Positions 1 through 5,781 of a DNA stretch of 6,564 nt are shown here, piece after piece. The stretch is from Gammaproteobacteria bacterium (GTDB taxonomy: Bacteria; Pseudomonadota; Gammaproteobacteria; Burkholderiales; Thiobacillaceae), in assembly GCA_018820745.1 (NCBI GenBank), contig JAHJNP010000053.1, forward strand, positions 1-6,564. The letters are read 5' to 3'. Position numbers and translations under genes: made by a program. Position 1 is the stretch's first letter. Every line of letters begins with the position of its first letter. The notes under the pieces are model-generated. The model worked only from the letters and a program-made list of their open reading frames with translations. It was not told where the DNA came from and did not search any database.

Positions 1-1
1 C

Positions 2-451
2 ACCATCTGGCTGCCCGCCCTGTGCGACACCCCCCTCATGGTCAACCAGGAAGCGCCGGCTGCGAGCCCTGACACGGCGCACTGCCGGGTGCTGGTGGTG
101 GACGACGACGACGCGGTGGCCGATAGCATGAGCATGTTGCTGCAGATCAACGGCCATGACGTCAGGGTGGCGGCCAGCGGCAAGGCGGCGCTGGAAATCG
201 CCCGCAGCTTCCGGCCCCAGGTCGCCCTGCTCGACATCGGGCTGCAGGGGATGGATGGTTACGAGGTGGCCCGGCAGTTGCGTGCGGAGCAGGGGGAAGC
301 CATCTGCCTCATCGCCGTGACGGGCTACGGCGATGAGGAAGCCCGCAGCCTTTCCGTCGCCGCCGGCTTTGACCAGCATCTGGTCAAGCCGGTGCCGCCC
401 GACATCATTTTCACGTTGCTGGCTGAAATCGGGTGCGGGCAGACTGACTGA
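2..451 (+). CDS. Hybrid sensor histidine kinase, 3' end (end of ATPase domain plus receiver domain), partial
   Basis: The frame is open from the window edge. Its first visible residues, TIWLPAL, are the usual closing strand of a histidine-kinase HATPase_c domain, so the ATG at 38 is probably an internal Met and not the start. After a short Ala/Pro linker comes a complete receiver (REC) domain, about visible residues 28-145. It has the acidic cluster VVDDDD, the phospho-acceptor Asp in LLDIGL (visible residue 78, bases 233-235), the switch Thr in VTGYG and the Lys in LVKP. All four catalytic positions are present, so it should accept phosphate from a kinase. No DNA-binding output domain follows; the protein ends shortly after the REC domain, as in hybrid kinases that pass phosphate to a separate Hpt or regulator protein. 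The sensor input lies outside the window, so the stimulus is unknown. If translation instead began at 38, it would be a single-domain response regulator, but the WLPAL tail argues against that. Confidence 0.85.
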   Translation, partial: TIWLPALCDTPLMVNQEAPAASPDTAHCRVLVVDDDDAVADSMSMLLQINGHDVRVAASGKAALEIARSFRPQVALLDIGLQGMDGYEVARQLRAEQGEAICLIAVTGYGDEEARSLSVAAGFDQHLVKPVPPDIIFTLLAEIGCGQTD

Positions 452-482
452 GTGCCACAATGAAATTCAAGCAACACTATTT

Positions 483-546
483 CAATAAAATCAGTTTATT
501 GCAGCAACAGGTTAGAGCTGAATCGCTCTCTCCTGCATTCGGCAGG
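483..546. terminator. Three successive hairpins between convergent genes (possible two-way terminator)
   Basis: The 100-bp gap between the kinase stop (451) and the ccdA-like stop (552) holds three perfect small inverted repeats. They are CAATAAA/TTTATTG at 483-489 and 495-501, AGAGC/GCTCT at 514-518 and 525-529, and CCTGC/GCAGG at 532-536 and 542-546. Loops are 5-6 nt. None is followed by a classic long T-run. The AT-rich first one could act with flanking A/T bases on either strand. Position between convergent stops suggests transcription ends here, but this is inferred. Confidence 0.4.
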
Positions 547-551
547 CCGCA

Positions 552-1280
552 TCACAGGCTCACCGTCAGGGCCGTCAGCCATGCCGGCGTCCGTTCCAGC
601 AGCCAGGCCTCTACGGACTTGTCGGCCCCGGTCAGCGCCAGGATGCCGAGCCCCAGGAACAGCAGGCCCAGTACCGTCTTGCCGTGATGCCCGACGGCCA
701 GCAGGCGGCCGCGAACGCGCGTAATGGCCTCGCGCGACAGGCTGCCCAGGATGACCAGGGGCAGGGCGGCGCCAAGCCCGAACAGCAGCATCACCCCCGC
801 CGCCTCGGCCAGGCGTTCGCCCTGGCTCGCCAGGGCGACGGCCCCGCCCAGGGTCGGTCCCACGCAGGGGCTCCAGACCGCCCCCAGCACCAGCCCCACC
901 AGGAACTGCCCGCCCAGCCCCTGGGGACTCAGGCGCGCCAGCCAGCCTTGTCCCGCGTTGCCGAGGCCGGCCGCAACGCCGGCGAAACGTGTCTGCAATC
1001 CTGGGGCAAGCAACAGAATGCCGAACACGATCAGGATGACCGCCCCGGCCACGCGCAGCGTGCCCTGGCCGAGGCCGCCTATCGTTCCGGCGCTGGCCAG
1101 CAGCATGCCGACGACGGCATAGGACAGCCCGAGGCCGCCTGCCAGGGCGAGCGGCCCCAGGCGATGGGCCAGCAGCGCGCTGCCCGCCAGGATGGGAATG
1201 AGGGGCAGCACGCAAGGCGCCAGGGTGGACAGCGCCCCGGCTGCGAGGGCGAGGATGTAGCTCATGGGTCCGAATTCCAC
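552..1280 (-). CDS. CcdA/DsbD-type thiol-disulfide transport membrane protein
   Basis: This inner-membrane protein is likely to carry reducing equivalents from cytoplasmic thioredoxin to periplasmic thioredoxin-like partners, as CcdA, SoxV and the central domain of DsbD do. It has 242 residues, normal for CcdA, with about six hydrophobic segments (roughly 8-35, 43-63, 75-95, 125-150, 158-182, 200-218). The two redox cysteines are in the family motifs: C23 in LAPCVLPLIP of the first segment and C139 in WSPCVGPTLG of the fourth. The start chosen is GTG at 1280, because an AAAGG (1288-1292) sits 7 nt before it and touches the stop codon of the upstream gene. The ATG at 1265 has only a GGA three bases away. 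The 11-nt gap to the thioredoxin-like gene indicates one operon and probable translational coupling, and makes that exported protein the obvious redox partner. A role in cytochrome c maturation is possible, but no ccm or res genes are visible. Confidence 0.9.
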   Translation of the reverse strand: MEFGPMSYILALAAGALSTLAPCVLPLIPILAGSALLAHRLGPLALAGGLGLSYAVVGMLLASAGTIGGLGQGTLRVAGAVILIVFGILLLAPGLQTRFAGVAAGLGNAGQGWLARLSPQGLGGQFLVGLVLGAVWSPCVGPTLGGAVALASQGERLAEAAGVMLLFGLGAALPLVILGSLSREAITRVRGRLLAVGHHGKTVLGLLFLGLGILALTGADKSVEAWLLERTPAWLTALTVSL

Positions 1281-1291
1281 TCGAGCGCCTT

Positions 1292-2446
1292 TCAGTTTGA
1301 ATCCGCGCCGCCCCGCTGCCCGGCCTTGAGACGTTCCATGCTCTTCTCCCGGCTATAACGCTGGAAGAGGATGCCGCGCAGGTAGGCCTTGTCCAGCACG
1401 TATTGCAGCGAGCGCTGCGTGCGCTGGCGGTAGCTCAGGGCGTCGTTGCGCAGCACCTCCCGGCCGGCCTCGTCGAAGAAGATCATCGCGGGCAGATGGG
1501 CCAGCCCCAGTTCCTCCGCCCAGCGCAGCGGCGTGAGCCGGCGCCCGTCGGGCGCGAGAACAGGCGTGGTCGCGTCGCGGGCATCCAGCTGCACGGCCTG
1601 GAAGCGGGCCAGCAGGGTGCGCACCTCCGGATCGCTCAGCACGTCGGCATGGAGGTCCCGGCAGGCCTCGCAGCCCGGCCGCTCGAACAGCACCAGCAGG
1701 GGTTTCCCGGCGGGGCGGCGGCGGTCCAGGACGTAGGGCGGCCGGTCGAACAGGGGATCGCGGACCAGGGCGGCCGGCTGCCCGGCAGCGGGCGGCCCCG
1801 ATGCCTGACGGGCCAGGTAGTCGCGATAGCTGAGCGTTCGATGGTGTCCGCCCGCCACATAATCGAGCACCGTGCGAAAGCGCTCCGGCGACTGATAGCC
1901 GACAACCCGGTGCATCCGCTTGCCGTCCAGCCCGTAGAACAACAGCGTGGGCGAGAAGGCCGCGCCCTCGCGCCTGGCGAAGTCCTTGACCGGCAGGCTG
2001 CGTCCCTGCTGGTCCTTCATCCCGGCATCGTCGAAGATTTCCAGGTGGATGGTGTCGAAGTGTTCACGGACTCGGGCGCCGATGGCCGGATCCTTGAGGC
2101 TGCGCTCGATGAAGGCCTTGCAGTAGGCGCAGCCTTCGGTGCTGAACAGCACCATCAGGCCCTGCTTGCCGGCGGCACGCGCCTCGGCCAGATCGTCGCG
2201 CAGGTCGAGAAAACTCGTCTTGAACCACGCCGGGTCATCCGCGCGCACAATCGCGGCGTCGTCGAAGGGCGCGTCCCGGGACGCGGCGCCGAGCGGCGCG
2301 GTCGCCAGCAGGCACGCCAGCCACAGGGCCCGCGCAAGCCCGCCGCGGGCCGTCCTTTCCCGGCTCCGTCGACGTAGTGCACGGCAGTGGGCGAGGGCGG
2401 GAACGACAGCAAGGACCAAAGCTGGAATCAGGGGGCGGGTGTTCAT
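1292..2446 (-). CDS. Exported protein with two tandem thioredoxin-like domains (SoxW-like)
   Basis: A probable periplasmic thiol-disulfide protein of 384 residues. Domain 1 (about 75-205) has FSTEGCAYCKAF with the CxxC pair C106/C109 and a cis-proline motif FSPT (P166). Domain 2 (about 228-355) has FERPGCEACRDL with C259/C262 and cis-proline P319 in HLPA. The wording resembles single-domain SoxW-type thioredoxins, so this looks like an internal duplication. The start at 2446 is preferred over 2533, which would add 29 residues, because GAAAGGAG (complement of 2453-2460) lies 6 nt upstream. The N-terminus is odd: a hydrophobic stretch (about 6-20), then an Arg-rich run (21-36), then a second hydrophobic stretch (39-53) ending in LGAAS, which resembles a Sec signal peptide. 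It heads the operon with the CcdA-like gene, which could keep it reduced. The substrate is unknown; repair of periplasmic cysteines, cytochrome c or sulfur metabolism are all possible. Confidence 0.85.
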   Translation of the reverse strand: MNTRPLIPALVLAVVPALAHCRALRRRSRERTARGGLARALWLACLLATAPLGAASRDAPFDDAAIVRADDPAWFKTSFLDLRDDLAEARAAGKQGLMVLFSTEGCAYCKAFIERSLKDPAIGARVREHFDTIHLEIFDDAGMKDQQGRSLPVKDFARREGAAFSPTLLFYGLDGKRMHRVVGYQSPERFRTVLDYVAGGHHRTLSYRDYLARQASGPPAAGQPAALVRDPLFDRPPYVLDRRRPAGKPLLVLFERPGCEACRDLHADVLSDPEVRTLLARFQAVQLDARDATTPVLAPDGRRLTPLRWAEELGLAHLPAMIFFDEAGREVLRNDALSYRQRTQRSLQYVLDKAYLRGILFQRYSREKSMERLKAGQRGGADSN

Positions 2447-2452
2447 GGCGGT

Positions 2453-2460
2453 CTCCTTTC
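2453..2460 (-). promoter_or_regulatory. Ribosome binding site that decides the thioredoxin-like gene start
   Basis: On the minus strand this reads GAAAGGAG, six bases before the ATG at 2446. It is a near-perfect Shine-Dalgarno sequence and is the reason for rejecting the longer reading from 2533. Confidence 0.75.
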
Positions 2461-2548
2461 GGTTTCGTGTGGCGGCCCGGCTGAACGGGCCGGTCTTCTT
2501 CTGCACCGGGGTTTCTCCCGTGCCTGTGGTCACGCTAGGCGAGCTCGA

Positions 2549-2593
2549 TAGGAAATTCCTTAAGGAATGGCTATCTTTCGACTAAGGAAAGAT
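2549..2593. promoter_or_regulatory. Candidate operator(s) in the divergent regulator/thioredoxin intergenic region
   Basis: Bases 2555-2568 are a perfect 14-bp palindrome, ATTCCTTAAGGAAT. Immediately beyond, ATCTTTC (2573-2579) and GAAAGAT (2587-2593) form a 7-bp inverted repeat with a 7-nt spacer. TAAGGAA occurs twice on the plus strand, at 2561-2567 and 2583-2589. The two copies are 22 bp apart, close to two helical turns, and AGGAA also occurs at 2550-2554. The site is 33-77 bp upstream of the regulator ATG and about 100-150 bp upstream of the thioredoxin-like gene. OmpR-family winged helices often bind spaced direct repeats, so autoregulation and control of the divergent operon by the adjacent regulator is a reasonable inference. 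The regulator could equally be unrelated to these sites. No convincing -35/-10 pair was identified for either direction. Confidence 0.5.
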
Positions 2594-2625
2594 TTTGTCC
2601 TGAATTCAATAGGTTCCAGGCACCC

Positions 2626-4350
2626 ATGAACGGACTTTCATCGTCTTCCCCTCGCACGCATGCCCCCCACGCCGATGCCTCTGGGCTTCGCATCGGTGAA
2701 TGGCGGGTGGATCCGGCGACGAACAGGCTGAGCCGGGGTGGGGAAACCCTGCATCTCGAGCCCAAGGCCATGGACGTTCTGCTGCTGCTTGCCCGGCGCG
2801 CGGGCGAAGTCATCAGCCGGGAAGAGCTCCTGGCCACGGTCTGGTCGGGCAGCGTGGTGGGCGACGACACTCTCACCCAGGCGGTGATCAAGCTGCGCAA
2901 GGCGCTGGGTGACGACACCCGCTCACCGAGCTATATCGAGACCATTGCCAAGCGAGGTTACCGCCTGATTGCCAAGGTTCGGGCAGGGCAGGGTGATGCG
3001 CCCGTTTCCGCCTCCCGCAGCGGGGAAAGATCGGCTCCGGCGAGCGTATCGCATACCAAGCGGCTTGCATGGGCTGCCGGCCTGGCGTTGCTGATCGCCG
3101 TGGCGGCCGTCTCTTACTTCACGGCTCTGGGACTGCTCAGGTTTGCGCGGGAATTGCCGGCGCCCCCGGCTGTCGAGACCGTGGCATTCGGCAACATGCC
3201 CACCATCACCGTTCTGTCCTTCGATTCGCTGGGGGAGGACAGCCCGGATTACCTGGCTCGCGGAATTGCCGCTGATCTCGCCACCGATCTTGCTCAGCTG
3301 AGTGAAATTCGCGTCATTCGCGCGCCCCTCGAAGCCGGTCTCTCAGGTGCGACGGGCACGCGAGCCGTATCGCGCTACGTCGTCTCGGGCAACGTGCAGC
3401 CCGGTCCGGACAACATCAAGATCAATGTCTGGCTGCTGGACGCCGCATCCGGCCGGCAACTCTGGGCTGAGCGCTATGTGCGGCCCCGGCGCGACCTGAT
3501 TGCCCTCCAGGAAGAGATCGTCGACCATCTGGTGCAGGCGCTTGCGGTCAAGGTAAGCGAAACCGAGTGGCGGCGCCTGGCCTCCAGCCATACCCGCAAC
3601 CTCAAGGCCTATGACCTGTTCCTGCGCGCCTACGCAGCCCATCTTACGCATCAGCCGGACGACAATCGCCAGGCACGCGAACTCTACCGCCAGGCGGCCG
3701 CCCTCGATCCCGGCTTTGCGCGCGCCTATGGCGGGCTGGCGATGACCTACGCAAACGACTACCGCTATCAGTGGAGCAGCGCCGGCGCCGATGCGCTAAA
3801 ACACGCGATGGAACTGGCCAACACCGCAAGGGAAATCAACCCTGACGTGCGGGAGGTCTACTGGGTGCTCGCCTATGTTCACATGCAGCGCCACCAACCC
3901 GCGCAGGCTCTCCAGCACCTGAAGCGCGCCATCGCGCTCGATCCCTCCTATGCCGATGGCTACGGCTTGATGGGAGCGGTCTACGGCTATGCCGGCGAGC
4001 CGGCCAAAGCACTTCCTCCATTGCGATACGGCATGCGGCTCAACCCGGATGCCGGCTATCTCTATTACATGACGGTGGGGGAGGCCTATTTCTTCCTGGG
4101 CGAAACCGAACAGGCGCTGCTCAACCTGAATAAGGCCCTGGCGCGCAACCCGGCCAATCTGGAAACGCGGATTTTCCTTGCGGCGACCCACGCCGCCCGG
4201 GGCGATGCCGAAGCGGCGCAGTGGGCGGCGGAGGAGATCAGAATGCTGGCCCCCGGGTTTGCCTTGCCCGCATGGCTGGAAACATCGCCGCTCACCGACA
4301 GCAGCCAGAAACGCCGCGTCATCAAGCTGCTCAAGGGATACGGTCTGTAA
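2626..4350 (+). CDS. CadC-like membrane transcriptional regulator with winged helix and C-terminal TPRs
   Basis: A one-component regulator of 574 residues. Residues 22-118 form an OmpR/PhoB-type winged helix (Trans_reg_C), with the typical core LEPKAMDVLLLLARRAGEV, the recognition-helix stretch DDTLTQAVIKLRKALGDD and the closing IETIAKRGYRL. A polar Ser/Ala-rich linker follows, then a single membrane segment at about 148-170, so the DNA-binding part is cytoplasmic and the rest probably periplasmic. Residues 192-285 (ITVLSFDSLGED to GRQLWAERY) resemble the FlgO/TolB-N-like module common in this family. From about 345 to the end are TPR-type repeats, for example YRQAAALDPGFARAYGG, LKRAIALDPSYADGY and LNKALARNPANLE, likely a protein- or ligand-sensing surface. 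There is no receiver domain. The start at 2626 has AGG five bases upstream (2618-2620). It is divergent from the thioredoxin-like/CcdA operon, its most likely target, apart from itself. The signal is unknown. Confidence 0.9.
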   Translation: MNGLSSSSPRTHAPHADASGLRIGEWRVDPATNRLSRGGETLHLEPKAMDVLLLLARRAGEVISREELLATVWSGSVVGDDTLTQAVIKLRKALGDDTRSPSYIETIAKRGYRLIAKVRAGQGDAPVSASRSGERSAPASVSHTKRLAWAAGLALLIAVAAVSYFTALGLLRFARELPAPPAVETVAFGNMPTITVLSFDSLGEDSPDYLARGIAADLATDLAQLSEIRVIRAPLEAGLSGATGTRAVSRYVVSGNVQPGPDNIKINVWLLDAASGRQLWAERYVRPRRDLIALQEEIVDHLVQALAVKVSETEWRRLASSHTRNLKAYDLFLRAYAAHLTHQPDDNRQARELYRQAAALDPGFARAYGGLAMTYANDYRYQWSSAGADALKHAMELANTAREINPDVREVYWVLAYVHMQRHQPAQALQHLKRAIALDPSYADGYGLMGAVYGYAGEPAKALPPLRYGMRLNPDAGYLYYMTVGEAYFFLGETEQALLNLNKALARNPANLETRIFLAATHAARGDAEAAQWAAEEIRMLAPGFALPAWLETSPLTDSSQKRRVIKLLKGYGL

Positions 4351-4393
4351 CACCGCGCTACCCGCCCATTTAAGTGATATCAGGACAAGCGAT

Positions 4394-4566
4394 GAAAAGG
4401 GCATCTACCGCGCCACGCTGGGCGATCTGAAGCGGCAAAAAGGGCGATGGGGGAGGTCGGTATTGCTGCCCTCGGGTTTTACTTGCCCGCATGGCAAGAC
4501 CTCGCCGTTGGCCGACCGCAGACGGAGGCGCCGCATCGTCGAACGGCTCAGGGGGGCGGCCTGTAG
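4394..4566 (+). pseudogene. Frameshifted remnant of the 3' end of a second TPR/CadC-like regulator gene
   Basis: This stretch aligns with the last ~64 residues of the regulator ending at 4350. Read in pieces it gives IYRATLGDL in the frame of 4394, then EAAKRAMGEVGIAALGFYLPAW in the frame of 4429, then SPLADRRRRRRIVERLRG in the frame of 4502, and finally GL-stop at 4566 in yet another frame. The intact gene has IFLAATHAARGDAEAAQWA, GFALPAW, SPLTDSSQKRRVIKLLKG and GYGL-stop at the same places. The 14 bases CTTGCCCGCATGGC are identical (4263-4276 and 4482-4495). By eye about 70% of the last 59 bases match (41 identical), so the copies diverged long ago. At least three small indels break the frame. 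The 5' part of this gene is missing; the recognisable part begins about 44 bases after the intact gene's stop. It is most likely the relic of a tandem paralogue, and no product is expected. Confidence 0.7.
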
Positions 4567-4572
4567 TGGCGA

Positions 4573-4590
4573 TGCCGGCAGTCACCGGCA
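4573..4590. terminator. Short GC hairpin after the regulator remnant
   Basis: TGCCGG (4573-4578) and CCGGCA (4585-4590) are perfect inverted arms around a 6-nt loop, seven bases after the remnant's stop codon. No T-run follows, so terminator function is only a possibility; it may be the old terminator of the decayed regulator gene. Confidence 0.25.
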
Positions 4591-4648
4591 CCGCCCAGAT
4601 CTCAAGGCCGGATGGACAAGCCTGCGCGGCCGGATGAGGCGGTCTGCT

Positions 4649-4855
4649 TCAGCCCGGGCCAAGCCGCTGATCATCATCGAGCTGAAGCAGCAGTTCCTCA
4701 ACGCGACGCACGCCATCGTCGCTGCCTAGCATGTCGCGCGGAGTATGTCCGCCCAACTGCACGCAAGGGCGGTCGAGCCAGTCGGAGGCCCTGGTCGGAT
4801 CGCCGAAAACCCGATTGGCCAGTTCCGGGATGAATGAAGGACGATGCGAGTGCAT
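4649..4855 (-). CDS. Solitary DUF2384 (MbcA/ParS/Xre antitoxin toxin-binding) domain protein
   Basis: A 68-residue protein that is almost entirely the C-terminal domain shared by MbcA/ParS/Xre antitoxins. It has FGDPTRASDWLDRP (17-30), the family hallmark LGGHTPRDML (34-43) and the amphipathic helix DDGVRRVEELLLQLDDD (46-62). In known pairs this domain binds a RES-type toxin. Here the usual N-terminal helix-turn-helix is absent, so it should not bind DNA by itself. No RES-domain ORF lies on either side: upstream on its strand is yceH about 240 bp away, and downstream is the regulator remnant on the other strand. The ATG at 4855 is supported by CAGGA (complement of 4861-4865) five bases before it. 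The family call rests on motif recognition. It could be an orphan antitoxin remnant, an anti-toxin for a distant RES protein, or a repurposed small binding protein. Confidence 0.75.
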   Translation of the reverse strand: MHSHRPSFIPELANRVFGDPTRASDWLDRPCVQLGGHTPRDMLGSDDGVRRVEELLLQLDDDQRLGPG

Positions 4856-5094
4856 GGAAATCCTGTTGAAAATAATTCAGCGTCTGTTCGTCGTCGGCTG
4901 AATAGCGCGGATGTGAATAAGCAAAAAAATCAGTCTGTTATGGCGCGTATTTGATCTTGATGTTCAATAGAGACAGCGGGCTTGAATCTATCGATTCTGG
5001 CGAATTCCGCTCTGACGCAGCCCGGGAGGCCTCCATGACTACTATAGGCAGGAACGGGCGGGCTGGATAACCGGCCAGGCAGGGTCCCGCCGAG
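4856..5094. other. AT-richer spacer upstream of the DUF2384 gene and downstream of yceH
   Basis: The part next to the DUF2384 gene (4866-4990) is clearly more AT-rich than its surroundings and should hold that gene's promoter, although I could not choose a -35/-10 pair. It contains an A7 tract (4922-4928). It also has a GAATC/GATTC inverted repeat (4984-4988 and 4993-4997) and a perfect 10-bp palindrome GGAGGCCTCC (5025-5034). A plus-strand 11-codon frame starts at the ATG at 5035, but nothing supports it as a gene beyond a GGAGG that is part of the palindrome. No convincing terminator was found after yceH. Confidence 0.35.
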
Positions 5095-5781
5095 TCAGCC
5101 GTCTTGATCCGTCATGCCGAGTTCCGCGCACAGCTTGCCCACCAGGCCCTTCAATGCAACAACTTCCGCTTCCAGCCGGGCCACGTTAGCCTTGAGCGCG
5201 GCGATCTCGCCTGCGGTGACGTCGGCGGCGGAAGCGGTTGCCGGGGAAACCGAGACCGGGATTTCCTCGATGGCGGGCGTGCCGGAAAGCAGGTGGGCCC
5301 AGCGGTTCTCGCGGGAGCCGGGCTGGCGCGGCAGTTCGACCACCAGGACACCGTCCGGACGTTCGGCCAGCTCCTGCAGAAAGCCTTCCACCGCCGAAAT
5401 GTCGGCGAACCGGTGCAGGCGCTCGCTGTTAATGCGCAATTCGCCCGCGGTCTGCGGGCCGCGCAGCATGAGCGCGGTGAGGAGGGCGATGGACTGCGAG
5501 GGCAGGCGCAGAGCCCGCTCCATGTTGTGGGCGTAGCGGGTCACGCGGCCGCCGCTGGACTCGACGACCAGGGCCGGGCCCTTGAGGCTGTCGATGGCGG
5601 ACAACACATCGGCCTCGCTGGCTTCGATGATGGGATGGCGGCTGGTCTTCTGATTGCAGCCGGCCACCAGGGCATTGAGGGACAGGGGGTAGGTGTCGGG
5701 CACGGTGTGCTGTTTTTCGCAAAGCACGCCGAGGACGCGGGTTTCGAGCAGGGACAGGATGGGCAGGCGGGGGGCGGTCAT
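5095..5781 (-). CDS. yceH: YceH family protein (DUF480 / UPF0502)
   Basis: A 228-residue protein, normal length for the YceH/UPF0502 family of tandem winged-helix proteins, whose biochemical function is not established. The N-terminal family signature is clear: LLETRVLGVLCEKQHTVPDTYPLSLNALVAGCNQKTSRHP spans residues 11-50, with the key words EK, PDTYPLSLNAL and CNQKTSRHP. The second half of the fold shows VTRYAHN (80-86) and LMLRGPQTAGELR (104-116). Residues 190-220 repeat Leu/Val at heptad spacing (IAALKANVARLEAEVVALKG) and should form the coiled coil often found at the end of this family. The ATG at 5781 gives the canonical N-terminus; the site before it is weak, with only GAAG at about 7 nt. 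It is divergent from the hflX-type gene and not in an operon with a visible neighbour. A CATAAT on the minus strand (complement of 5811-5816) about 30 bases upstream might be a -10 element. Confidence 0.92.
   Translation of the reverse strand: MTAPRLPILSLLETRVLGVLCEKQHTVPDTYPLSLNALVAGCNQKTSRHPIIEASEADVLSAIDSLKGPALVVESSGGRVTRYAHNMERALRLPSQSIALLTALMLRGPQTAGELRINSERLHRFADISAVEGFLQELAERPDGVLVVELPRQPGSRENRWAHLLSGTPAIEEIPVSVSPATASAADVTAGEIAALKANVARLEAEVVALKGLVGKLCAELGMTDQDG

Noticed and set aside
496..1215. Long minus-strand open frame overlapping the CcdA-like gene
   Set aside because: It is Arg/Gly/Pro-rich low-complexity translation in another frame of a GC-rich gene; the CcdA frame has clear motifs and a ribosome site.
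1403..2377. Long plus-strand open frame opposite the thioredoxin-like gene
   Set aside because: It mirrors codon bias of the real gene on the other strand and has no recognisable domain; the minus frame has two CxxC thioredoxin folds.
4606..4636. GGCCGGATG repeated at 4606-4614 and 4628-4636
   Set aside because: Only two 9-bp copies in GC-rich DNA, not enough for a repeat family.
4178..4729. Plus-strand frame running from inside the regulator through the spacer
   Set aside because: Its first part overlaps the regulator out of frame and its end overlaps the DUF2384 gene. The only meaningful piece (SPLADRRRRRRIVERLRG) belongs to the pseudogene remnant.
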